This document shows positions 10,618 to 20,633 of a stretch of DNA of 64,000 nt, in pieces. The DNA is from Salvator merianae (lineage: Eukaryota; Chordata; Lepidosauria; Squamata; Teiidae): positions 42,504,315 through 42,568,314 of the forward strand of contig QVOM02000073.1 in the NCBI GenBank assembly GCA_003586115.2, read 5' to 3'. The notes beneath the pieces were generated by a model. The model saw nothing but the letters and a program-made list of their open reading frames with translations. It did no database searches and had not been told where the DNA came from. The translations under genes and the position numbers were made by a program. Each line of letters opens with the position of its first letter. Positions within the stretch are counted from its first letter, which is position 1.

Positions 10618-12605
10618 ATAAGAACATAAGAAAATAAGAACATAAGAGGAGCCTTGCTGGATCAGGGCATGGCCCATCTAGTCCAGCATTCTGTTTCACA
10701 CAGTGGCTCACCAATTGCTTCTGGGCATTCTCAAGCAGAAGATAAAGACAAAACCTTCACCTGCTCTTGACTCTCCACAAATGGTTTTACAGACATCCTG
10801 CCTGCCTTTCCAACCTGGAGGCAGTACCTAGGCATCCATTCTAGTAGCCATTGATACACCTGACCTCCATGAATCTGTCCAATCCCTTCTTAAAGCTGTC
10901 CAGGTTAATGGCTGTCACCACCTCATCCGGTAATAAATTCTACAGACCGACGACCCTCTAGGTGAAAAAATACGTCCCCTTGTCAGTCCTCACTCTCCTA
11001 CCCATCAGCTTCAGAGAGTGCCCCCTGGTCCTAGTGTTGTGTGTGAGAGAAAAAAACTTATCTTTGTCCACATTATCCATACCGTGCAAGATTTTATAAA
11101 CTTCAATCAGGTTTCCTCTTAAACACCGCTTTTCAAGGCTGAAGAGGCCAAGGCATCGCAGCCTGCTTTTGTAAGGAAGGTGTTCCAGCCCCTTGATCAT
11201 TCTGGTTGCCCTTTTTTGCACCTTCTCCAGTTCCACAATATCCTTTCTGAAGTGAGGTGACCAGAATTGTACACAATATTCCAAGTGTGGCCTCACCATA
11301 GATTTGTAAAGAGGCACGATGACACTTGCCGACTTGTTTTCTATTCCCTTCCTTATTACCCCTAGCATTGAATTTGCTTTTTTCACTACCGCTGCACACT
11401 GGGTTGACACCTTCATTGAGCTGTCTACCAGAACCCCAAGATCCTTTTCCTGGTCTGTCACAGAAAGTTTGGCCCCCATCAGTTTATAGGTATAATTGGG
11501 GTTCTTTGTCCCGATGTGCATCACTTTGCACTTGCTAAGATTGAAGTTCATTTGCCACTTCGTTGCCCACTCACCCAATGTCAGGAGATCCCTCTGGAGC
11601 TCTTTACAATCACTTTCAGTTTTTACTATCCTGAACAATTTAGTGTCATCAGCAAACTTTGCTTACTCACTACTTACCCCTGTGTCGAGATCATTTATGA
11701 ATAAATTAAAAAGCAGGGGTCCTAATACTGAACCTTGCGGAACCCCACTTTTCACCTCTTTCCATTTTGAGAACTGACCATTTATTTCTACTCTCTGTTT
11801 CCTGTCCTTAAGCCAGTTACCAATCCAAGACAGGACCTGTCCTCTTATCCTTTGACTGCTGAGTTTATTCAGGAGTCTTTGATGAGGGACTTTGTCAAAA
11901 GCCTTCTGAAAGTCCAGATAGACAATGTCAACTGAATCACCTTTATCCACATGTTTATTAACACTTCTGAAGAATCCTAACAAGTTTGTAAGGCATGATT
12001 TACCTTTGCAGAGGCCATGCTGATTTTCTTTCAGCAATGCTTGCTTTTCTATGTGTTTAGTAATTTTATCCTTAATTATGGTTTCCATCACTTTACCTGG
12101 AACTGATGTTAAGCTGACTGGTCTGTAATTTCCTGGATCACCCTTTGATCCATTTTTGAAGATCGGTGTCACATTTGCCACCCTCCAGTCTTCAGGCACA
12201 GAGCCTGATTTTAGGGAAAGATTATATATTTTGGCTAGAAGCTCAGCAATTTCAAATTTGAGTTCTTTAAGAACTCTTGGGTGAATGCCATCTGGTCCTG
12301 GTGATTTGTTAGCGTTTAGTTTATCAAGACATGCAAGAACCTCCTCCTTGGTTACCATTATCTGACCTACTTCTTCTGACTCCCTCCCTGAAAGTATTGA
12401 TTCAGCTTCTGGCATATGCTCTCTATCCTCCTCAGTAAAAACAGAGGCAAAAAAATCATTTAGTCTTTCTGCAATCTCTGTGTCCACTGTAATTATCCCC
12501 TTCTGTTCATTATGATCTAGTGGTCCAACTGCTTTTCTAGTTGAATTCCTACTTCTGATATACTTAAAGAATTTCTTGTTATTTCTCTTGAAATAACAAA
12601 GTGGG
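10618..12605 (-). mobile_element. 5'-truncated CR1-type LINE
   Basis: The element reads right to left. It holds the ORF2 reverse transcriptase region (see the pseudogene entry) followed by a 3' region ending in repeats of TTATGTTCTTATG, the reverse complement of CATAAGAACATAAG at 10618-10650. The sequence upstream of about 12605 no longer resembles ORF2, so the copy is 5' truncated as is usual for target-primed insertion. A second fragment of the same 3' end lies at 35293-35408. No target duplication was found. Confidence 0.9.
10841..12600 (-). pseudogene. CR1 ORF2 reverse transcriptase, partial, inactivated by stops
   Basis: This encoded the reverse transcriptase that copies CR1 RNA at a nicked target. 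One frame runs almost the whole length with three in-frame stops and no frameshift noticed. Visible motifs in order: [45 protein letters not shown], then a TAA stop at about 11660, then KFADDTKLF (catalytic FADD kept), LGVLVDSSMK, PLYKSMVRPHLEYC and LEKVQKRATRMIKGL. Two TAG stops follow near 10957 and 10936 where related elements have Gln and Trp. The frame ends near 10841. The endonuclease domain and N-terminus are absent through 5' truncation. Few disabling changes suggest a fairly young copy. Confidence 0.9.
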
Positions 12606-13360
12606 GTTCACTCTGCCCCACAGAAAGAATTCCATAGTTTAGCTAATTCTCACAGTGCTCCTGGTCCCAGGCATCAATAAAGACTCCCAAGATTGCTTCT
12701 GTGCCAGTGACAAACTCACATAGTGATTACAACATAGCGGTAATTCAATATATTTTATGTTATGCAATGAATATTAGACGAACAGACTGGAAGGTAATGC
12801 CACCTCTGAGCATCAAAATGTGATTAAGAGAGACCAAAGATGAGGCTCCAGGTGGATTCTTGCTCATCTCCTGTTGTACCAAAGCTTCTGTGGCCTTGCA
12901 AAAGGCACTTTCTGCACTTACCTTTATTCTGGGATAAATTCCAGAATAAAAGCCTGCTGTCTGCATGTTAATGCAGGCTATGGCAGGCCGCACTTCTTCT
13001 TATCATGCTTCATCTACATTGGAAAAAGTGGAGGAATGAGATATGGTGCCAAAATGGTGGTATATCTTGGATCTGCTGTAGGCCTCTTTAAAGAGGTCCA
13101 GCATGTCCAGGGCTTCTTTAAAGAGGGTCAGCATGTATTCCAGACTGTGGAGGGCATGCAAATAGCATGGCATCATAGACTGTAATATGACAGGGGATCC
13201 TTTTCAGCAGCCCTGAAGGAAATTACACCAGAAATGGCACTGGAAGTGGAAGTGACATGCTGCTAAAAAGGGCCCTCTTGGAAGCTGCAAAGGCTGGGAA
13301 TGAGTTTCCAAGGGTTCTTCAGAGGCAGCTAGCAAGCCTGGAGCAAGACGGGCTATCCAA
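12606..13360. other. No gene seen; fragment of a G-type MITE
   Basis: From about 12897 (GGCACTTTCTGCACTTACC, then TTATTCTGGGATAAATTCC, and CTGTCTGCATGTTAATGC) the sequence matches the left half of the short G-type MITEs at 38527 and 49151. A right end was not found. The rest is unique. Confidence 0.5.
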
Positions 13361-13728
13361 GTGCCTTTTTGCACTTTCCATCGTGGAATGAATACTAGTG
13401 AACATTCCATGGTAGAACAGACTGTCTGTACTGCGAGATCTTAGAACAGAACATCAACAGGATACCAGCATTCTTCGTGTGAATGCTGTTCTGCTAGCAT
13501 TCTGTACCATGACAGTGGCTGGAAAGATTCCAGCCACTGCCATGGTGACCAGCAATGCCTTGCACAGGCACAGCCATGCCGTGCTGTGCCACAGAGCCCT
13601 GCATTTGCACCTGGAAACTCCACTGCTAGTAGCTGGAGCCTGCTCCTGATGACAAGGGCCTCTGCAAAGTACTTAGGCACTTGATTAATGTGTGTCCCTG
13701 ATGCTTAAGTGTGATGCTTAAGGAGCCC
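13361..13728 (+). mobile_element. GGCC-type MITE, interior A, decayed
   Basis: The left end is GTGCCTTTTTGCACTTTCC, followed by a subterminal palindrome around GGAATGAATACTAGTGAACATTCC. The A core motif (CCACTGCCATGGTGACCAGC) is present. The right end is degenerate near AAGTGTGATGCTTAAGGAGCC. No duplication is readable. Confidence 0.6.
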
Positions 13729-15074
13729 TAGAGAGAAAAGATGGGGGCGAGTAGAAAAGAGGTACAATGACACTTTGGTTGCTTATTTGTCCTTAACATG
13801 ACTTCTGGTGGTGTATGGTAAGCCTCGTATAAACTGTTGGTTAATAATTAATTGTCAGGTATTAACCCACAGTTTACTGGATGCAAACTTTTGCCATTCA
13901 AAATGGTGATTTCACAAAGTAATAAATAGAGGGAAGAACTTCAAAAATTCAGGGCTGGGAAAAAAGAAAAAGAAAAGTGGCCCTGAAAATTAAAGCCCAT
14001 TCTATAGCGCTATATCAAGTAGAATTCCTGAGCATGAAAGCGAGTTTTAGGTGCATTCATACTGCAAATGTTTGAGTCAAGTCCTGGAACAAGCACTCTG
14101 GGATCAGGTGCGGAGGAAGGAGTTGTGGAATGTACTTAGCATCGACCTCACTACAGTGCCCACTCTTGAAGGGACCACTGCTGTGAGAAAACCCTCTTTC
14201 CAGCAGTAAGGTTCTTCTCCTGTCTACTTTTTGCTGCTTCCAAAGTATGGCTGGAAGTCAGCTATTTTTGGTGCTGAAAACTGCACCCCAAACAGGAATG
14301 GGTCTGCTGAGTTACTCTTAAGTTGCTTCCTTGACCATCCATAGGAGAAAGGAGCAACTCAAGAACAGAGCTGGAAGCTAAACCAGTCTATCCATCTCAA
14401 GCAGTTTTTTGAACTACGCTGTGCATTTGTTGGATTGGACATGAACCATGACAATTTCCTTGTGCCAAGCCTTACAGCTTTTCTCCCACCCTTTACAGTC
14501 CTTATACACACATCCATCTGTTCCAGAGAATATTCTGAGGGGAAACATGGGGCCTATAAGGACACTGGGAATCAAATGTGCCAACCGTATTCTTTTGGCC
14601 AGCAAACTATCACCCATGATACACTTCTTAATCTTCTGCAACTGAAGTTGGACCAAGTGCTGTTCTGAGAAAGAATTGTGCTCTATGTGCTAATCTTTAA
14701 TGAAGGAAAAATTTCATTCCTTTCCAGAACAGTGTTTAGTACTAGCATTTGATTTGCACTTGGAAATGCCAACATCTCAGCTGGTTTGGGCAAATATTAA
14801 ACCTTTCACAACACTGCAAGGAAAGATTAACTATAGGCAATTACTGTGATGACATTGTTGTAAACAGTATAACCTGACCTGTTTTCAAAAATGGGGTGGG
14901 TGGGAGTCTGGTAAAGAAGTAATGTTTTTCAAAAATCATAAACTGATTTTAGTGTTTGCTTTTCTAAAACATATGGTTCTTATAATTTCTCTAAATATCA
15001 CACTGTTCAACAAAATTAATTTTAAAAAACGTTATATTGGTTTTATGATGTTTTAAAATCATTTTTGATATTTT
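13729..15074. other. Unique sequence, no gene seen
   Basis: Nothing recognisable over about 1.3 kb; short open frames have no domain or splice support. Confidence 0.5.
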
Positions 15075-15135
15075 CTAGAATATTATTGACACCTGCAGAT
15101 GAAGTGGGGATATAAATAGTGTGAAATAAATAAAT
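15075..15135 (+). mobile_element. L2 3' tail fragment
   Basis: GAAGTGGGGATATAAATAG followed by TGAAATAAATAAATC resembles the usual L2 terminus. Only the tail is recognisable. Confidence 0.5.
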
Positions 15136-16390
15136 CAATCCACTTGTATTCATAAAAAAAGGATTGGTAATAGGGAATTATCACTGCTTCTGTATCCTGT
15201 CTATGTCCGTTTATTTCAATTTACCAGACTTTTGGCAGAAGTGAGCTCTTCCCTGCCTCAGCCTAGTTTCCTGTTAGCTGTAATATTAGGAAACATATAT
15301 AGAGTCTGCCATGTGCCTAGTTAAAATAAATAATGATTACAGTCAGAGGAGATATCTGATCACAAGATGGACTGTGCCTGGTTTGCAGTTTTTCTTCTAA
15401 TTTCTATTCTCTCATGGCTGTGGAGCAATTACAAGCAACAGACTTTTTCTGACCTCAGTGGCTGCTCGTCACTTAATCTTTCAACCACAGAAATGAATCA
15501 TGAAGAAAATAAGTAACAGGAACAAGTGTTGATAGAGCCAACATCTTTCTTCATCATCTGATGACCACACTGGCAAAGCAATCATTGCTATGGCAGGGGA
15601 AGCTAAAGAAAATTGACTCTTATTTACAAAGAAGTATGTGGAAGCATTCAATGTGAAAGGAATCTCTTTGCATGTTACTTGCTTTCTCACTCCACAGCCA
15701 TTTTTGGAAGACTGACAAACTTGAGGATAAGCTTTAGGCATAGCAAACAGGGCAGCATTTGCATGATGTCATAATGACACCATGCGAGCACTCGAAGCAT
15801 GTGGGTCCACATGGTCCCACACTCAATGAGCAAACATCCTCCCATAAGCACACTTAAAAACATTTTAGCAGCATACCTGGATAAAATACTCTGACAGCAC
15901 TTTCTCCTGCTCTGCCCTGTGTGCACCTACCTTGCTGCACTTTGCTAAGGTCAAGTATGCCAGCCCTGTTTTTCCAAACCTGCAGGGCCATATCCTGCAT
16001 ATGTGAAAACAGTTCCGGCCAGAAACATTAAAGCTGGGGAACGGGAGTTCCCCAGTTGCTATGTTTGAGTGGCCAGGAATGGCACCACACATCCAAACAG
16101 CATGTTTGTTGCTTTTCACTGTGTGCTACTAGTATAATTCCTAGCAGGAATCGCCTTTGTGTAGATTTTGCCAGAGTATCAAGCTATAAATGCTAGCCTT
16201 TATTTATTTACATTTGTCTCCAGCCCTATAGACTAAGGTTTTAGGGTAAGTGAAAAAAACAAACATATTTTAAAATTGCAAAAAAAAAAAAAAAAAAAAA
16301 TCACTTTAAAGATATCTGAATAAAATTTTCATGCCAATATACAGCAGGGGAGGGTAAGGTATAATTGTCTAAAATATATATAATGAATTT
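15136..16390. other. No gene seen; copy of an unclassified palindromic repeat (type I) near 15880-16120
   Basis: The stretch from about 15885 to 16120 (ACAGCACTTTCTCCTGCTCTG, later GAAAACAGTTCCGGCCAG, then a palindrome around GGAACGGGAGTTCCCCAG) is repeated at about 49740-50150, where a B-type MITE interrupts it. Ends are not readable. A poly-A tract lies at 16280-16300. Confidence 0.5.
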
Positions 16391-16545
16391 TAGGGGTGTG
16401 CACGAAGCTTCGTAGCATTGAAGTTTCGCTCAAATTTCGTGATTTCGGTCCCTTCGCATCAAATGCGAAGGGCAACAGAAATCACGAATGCGAATTGCGA
16501 AAGTCCCTCAATTTTCGGGACCTTCGCAATTTGCTGCTGTCTCAT

Positions 16546-16583
16546 CCCCCTAGGCTGTCAGTGCGCGCTGACAGCCTAGGGGG
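16546..16583. repeat. FB-2 perfect inverted repeat
   Basis: Arms CCCCCTAGGCTGTCA (16546-16560) and TGACAGCCTAGGGGG (16569-16583) are separated by GTGCGCGC. FB-1 has the half motif near 1464-1490, and FB-3 has a degenerate version near 47960-48006. Confidence 0.92.
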
Positions 16584-16685
16584 TATGAGACAGCCAACGG
16601 AAGAGGAATCAATGCGAAGGGAAGACCTAGTTCTCCTTCCCTTCCCGTTGATTTTTCTTCCTTTCCGTTGGCTGTCTAATACCGC

Positions 16686-17605
16686 CTAGGCTAGGGGGTA
16701 TTAGACAGCCATCAGAAAGGAAGAAAAATCAACACGAAGGGAGGGAGAACTAGGTCTTCCCTTCGCGTTGATTCCTCTTCCGTTGGCTGTCTAATACCCC
16801 CTAGGCTAGGGGGTATTACACAGCCATCAGAAAGGAAGAAAAATCAACACGAAGGGAGGGAGAACTATGTCTTCCCTTCACGTTGATTCCTCTTCCGTTG
16901 GCTGTCTAATACCCCCTAGGCTAGGGGGTATTAGACAGCCATCAGAAAGGAAGAAAAATCAACACGAAGGGAGGGAGAACTAGGTCTTCCCTTCGCGTTG
17001 ATTCCTCTTCCGTTGGCTGTCTAATACCCCCTAGGCTAGGGGGTATTACACAGCCATCAGAAAGGAAGAAAAATCAACACGAAGGGAGGGAGAACTATGT
17101 CTTCCCTTCACGTTGATTCCTCTTCCGTTGGCTGTCTAATACCGCCTAGGCTAGGGGGTATTAGACAGCCATCAGAAAGGAAGAAAAATCAACACGAAGG
17201 GAGGGAGAACTAGGTCTTCCCTTCGCGTTGATTCCTCTTCCGTTGGCTGTCTAATACCCCCTAGGCTAGGGGGTATTACACAGCCATCAGAAAGGAAGAA
17301 AAATCAACACGAAGGGAGGGAGAACTATGTCTTCCCTTCACGTTGATTCCTCTTCCGTTGGCTGTCTAATACCGCCTAGGCTAGGGGGTATTAGACAGCC
17401 ATCAGAAAGGAAGAAAAATCAACACGAAGGGAGGGAGAACTAGGTCTTCCCTTCGCGTTGATTCCTCTTCCGTTGGCTGTCTAATACCCCCTAGGCTAGG
17501 GGGTATTACACAGCCATCAGAAAGGAAGAAAAATCAACACGAAGGGAGGGAGAACTATGTCTTCCCTTCACGTTGATTCCTCTTCCGTTGGCTGTCTAAT
17601 ACCCC
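16686..17605. repeat. FB-2 array: eight 115-bp hairpin units in a dimeric higher-order repeat
   Basis: Units start at CTAGGCTAGGG, positions 16686, 16801, 16916, 17031, 17146, 17261, 17376 and 17491. They alternate strictly. Type X has ATTAGACAGCC, AACTAGGTC and CTTCGCG; type Y has ATTACACAGCC, AACTATGTC and CTTCACG. The true repeat is thus a 230-bp X-Y dimer present four times. Each unit is self-complementary (GGGGGTATTAGACAGCCA pairs with TGGCTGTCTAATACC). Confidence 0.93.
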
Positions 17606-17866
17606 CTAGGCTAGGGGGTATTAGACAGCCAACGGAAGAGGAGAAAAATCAACGCGAAAGAAAGACCTTTGCTGTGAAGGTCTTTCTTTTGCGTTGATTT
17701 TTCTCCTCTTCCGTTGGCTGTCTAATACTCCCTAGGCTGCGAAGATTTTTGCAGCGAAAACGAAAGGCGCCCTTTTCGCGCCTCTGGTTTTCGTGCGAAA
17801 ACGAAGCTCCGTTGCTTCGCAGCACTGCGAAACGAAGAGGGGAAAGTGCCTTCGTGCACACCCCTA

Positions 17867-18056
17867 AAATTATAGTTCTTGATGCACCTCACAAGGGAGT
17901 ACCATGGCAACTTCATAGCATCAGGGTTACTTCAAATGATTTGACAGTGTGGGTACTTTAAAAAAAGCAAACCAACACATTTACCAACACATGCAAACCA
18001 ACACATTTACTGTGACCTCCTGTCATTCACTGGCCGCCTTTGCAGGCAAGTCAATG
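17867..18056. other. Unique spacer
   Basis: Short AT-rich sequence with a local direct repeat of ACCAACACATTTAC (about 17970-18010). Confidence 0.5.
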
Positions 18057-18582
18057 GACCTTTCTGCACTGAAAGGATCACGATCCAAACCAGTGGATGT
18101 GGACCAGTGAGGCGCACTGGTTTGGACCATGGCCATCCATGGTCTGAAACAGCACCATCTTCAAGGCAGTACTGGTTCAGACCAACCCCTGCACCAACCC
18201 AGAAACTCACATGAGCTTCTGGGTCAGCTTCTGGGTGCTCTAAAGGGCTAGGAGCAAAAGTTCCTAGCCTCAGAGCCCATTGGTAATTCATTTTAGCAAT
18301 GTGCATTAGTGTACCACCAAAATGGGTCTCCTGGTAGTTTGGAACACAGAGGCATGCCTTCTGCACACCACCGCGTACTGAACTAGGCTGTGCTGATCTG
18401 GCAGCAGATCTTGATATTGGGGTCTATGAGTGATCCAGATCAATGCCCCGTTGATCTGCATCATGCTTTGTGGACAGAATGTGACAGTAGTGGGTGAGGT
18501 ATCCCACATTCCATATCCATGTGCAGAAGGGATGTCCATAGTCCCCTTTCTGATCCTGCCTAAATGGCAGTGCGGAAAGGCC
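18057..18582. mobile_element. GGCC-type MITE, interior F
   Basis: Ends GACCTTTCTGCACTGAAAGG and CAGTGCGGAAAGGCC are inverted repeats. The flanks are CAATG (18052-18056) and CAGTG (18583-18587), a 5-bp duplication with one mismatch. Inside is a palindrome around GGATCACGATCC and GTGGACCAGTGAGGCGCACTGG. Other F-type copies in the window are more decayed. Confidence 0.75.
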
Positions 18583-19215
18583 CAGTGTATACCCTTCAGA
18601 TTCTTGTTTTTTAAGACATAGAGGTGGCTGGTGCCCATACAAGTACCAAAAATGTCAGGAATCAGTGTGCTCCGTGCTGCCACTGATAACAGCAGTGTTG
18701 GTACTTTGAATTAGGCCCCGTAATGAATTGGTGACTTGGGCAGTTCCTTTAAGAAATAATGCTTATGTGACAAAACAATAATTAAATAATAAAATAAAAT
18801 AAAGGCTTGTCATGTTCTTGGAGTTGTAATGTCAAACTTATGACACGATAATTGCCTCTTGGTTTTAATTAGTTCAGTAATCATCAGCTTAGCTTGTTAA
18901 AACTAAACTCGTTAGATGGATAATGTGAAGGTAGATCATGCAGATAACTATTGTCTTAGATGTTTAATCTTTAGAAAATGAACCAGTCATACACGTTCAA
19001 CATATTTTTAAGACTTAAGCTAATTGCAACAGTTTGGGGCTTTGCCTTACATTTATTAAAACAGCTCACTCTTACAAAAATATTTTCTATGTGGCATACT
19101 TGGTAAAATCTTTATCTCATATATTTTCATGTTTTATATTGGTTTCTGCATTTTTTTAAAAAAAATAAAATTCTTTAAACTATCTTAAAAATATATTATC
19201 TAGTAAGACAGCCTG
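18583..19215. other. Unique AT-rich sequence, no gene seen
   Basis: Nothing recognised. Confidence 0.5.
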
Positions 19216-19229
19216 GGCCTGTTCGCACT

Positions 19230-19271
19230 TTCCACGCTAGAATGGGCTAATTAGCCCATTCTAGCGTGGAA
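19230..19271. repeat. Perfect 42-bp palindrome at the A-element end
   Basis: Arm TTCCACGCTAGAATGGGC plus TAA is followed directly by its exact reverse complement, centre between 19250 and 19251. It lies 14 bp inside the element end and could extrude as a cruciform. Confidence 0.97.
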
Positions 19272-19829
19272 CAGACCCCATCGTGCAGACACCATCTGCA
19301 CTATGGGGCCTGAAAACAGACCCAAAGCTGGATAATGGCGTTTGCCAGTGTGAACACCATTATCCATCCCTGATGCTCGCCATAACAGTGGGCAGCAAGC
19401 GTCAGACAGCTGCCATGGCGACCGGGTGGCCTGCACGGTGATGACATCATCACGCCGCGCTGCCCTCCCGGTCACCATGGCAGCAGCCTGATGCTTTGTA
19501 GGCCACTGCTGCGGCGACCGCCATTCACACCCACGATCGGGCACCAGAACGCCGGATGGGGTGCAACACGGCCTCGTCAAGCGTCCCTGGCCCGAGTGCG
19601 GTGGCGAGGGCTCGATTGGGGCCTCGTACTGGCCTATTCGGGCCCACGTGAAGGGGTAGACTCCATTGCCCATCATGCGTTGTGTGATCACATGATCACG
19701 CAATGCATGATGGGCGGGCTGATCACCCAGAAGATGGCCGCCGCTGTGGACAAGAAGGTGAGTGCGAATGAATCCTCACCTGAAGCTCACTTTGAGCTTC
19801 AGGTGAGGATTCGGACATCTTTTTTATTG

Positions 19830-20502
19830 GGCCTGTTTGCACTACAGCGGTAGACCGTTCTTGGCCGCTCGCTGGAACGGACGCTTTGCACTGCCACGGG
19901 CACGCGCCTCACCAGATCCGAACCCAACCACCCCCGATTCGTACCTGATTTTGGATAAGGCAAGACAAGTAATTGCTTGTCTTCATCCCGACTTGCGTGA
20001 TCGAGTGAAGATCGAGGACGGTGCTTTCGCACTCCCCTCGTCTTTCGTTTCCTGTCCGTTGCTCTGACGTCGGCGGATGTAGTCAATTTCCGCATGCGCC
20101 GTTCCTCGCTACGAAGACGCCCGCCTGCTTCGGAGCGTACTTCGTAAGCGAGGACGAAGCTGCATCCGGTTCCCGCTGTCTTCGCAATGGCTTTGTAATC
20201 CGGCCCCGTCCGCCTATCGCCAAATGCGAAGTACGCTACGAAATTTCAGACTATCGCCGCGGAAGTGACGCCGTTAGGAAAGAGCGCTCCGCCAATTACG
20301 AGCATCGGAGGGAGGGATGTCCGGCTGCCGCTGATGGCGCGGAAACGAACCAGGCGATGAAGCGTTCACACTGACGCGGCAGCCGGCTAGCTTCAAGTAC
20401 GTTTTAATGCAAACGAGTGCGAATGTGAGGAACCTCTCCTCATCTGCACCGGCCTGAAGCATGTTAATTAGAACGTTCTGCTTGCCTCAGTGCGAACAGG
20501 CC
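19830..20502. mobile_element. GGCC-type MITE, interior B, nested in the A element
   Basis: Ends GGCCTGTTTGCACTACAGCG and CTCAGTGCGAACAGGCC. The unoccupied site is seen in the related A copy (53738-53760, read inversely: CTTTTTTCTTGTCCAGG). The flanks here are TATTG and CCTTG, so the target was about TCTTG with one change on each side. It shares interior motifs with the B copy at 9361. Confidence 0.85.
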
Positions 20503-20633
20503 CCTTGTCCAGGTGCTAGTAACGATCGGCAGCGGATCAAGTCCGCTGCCGGTCGCTACGGCCATCTGCCTGTGCGAATGCACTTGTCTAGCAAGCATCC
20601 TTGATGCTTGCTAGTTACAAGTGTGAAAAGGCC

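Larger units (their letters stand above)
16391..17866 (-). mobile_element. FB-2: complete large foldback hAT-type element
   Basis: Both ends are present: TAGGGGTGTGCACGAAGC at the left and its inverse at the right (CCTTCGTGCACACCCCTA). The left end carries the two terminal hairpins and a perfect 15-bp-arm palindrome (16546-16583, CCCCCTAGGCTGTCA with TGACAGCCTAGGGGG). The centre is the 115-bp array. The right end has the other end type (GAAAGTGCCTTCG, then hairpins rich in GCGAAAACGAAG) that FB-3 carries at its left, so FB-2 lies inverted relative to FB-1 and FB-3. The flanks ATGAATTT and AAATTATA are not a direct repeat. No transposase. Confidence 0.9.
19216..20633 (+). mobile_element. GGCC-type MITE, long interior A, carrying a nested B element
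   Basis: Ends GGCCTGTTCGCACTTTCC and AAGTGTGAAAAGGCC. The flanks are GCCTG (19211-19215) and CCCTG (20634-20638), 4 of 5 identical. A perfect 42-bp palindrome abuts the left end; a hairpin of CTAGCAAGCATCC and its inverse lies near the right end. A near-identical uninterrupted copy in inverse orientation lies at 53623-54335. The B element at 19830-20502 is a later insertion. GC- and CpG-rich; open frames on both strands have no coding support. Confidence 0.87.

Noticed and set aside
16686..17605. CRISPR-like direct repeat array
   Set aside because: Units are contiguous without spacers, are self-complementary and lie between transposon ends in a vertebrate genome.
16391..17866. 8-bp target duplication at FB-2
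   Set aside because: The flanks ATGAATTT and AAATTATA are not direct repeats; the TTTTA...TAAAA symmetry merely extends the inverted ends.
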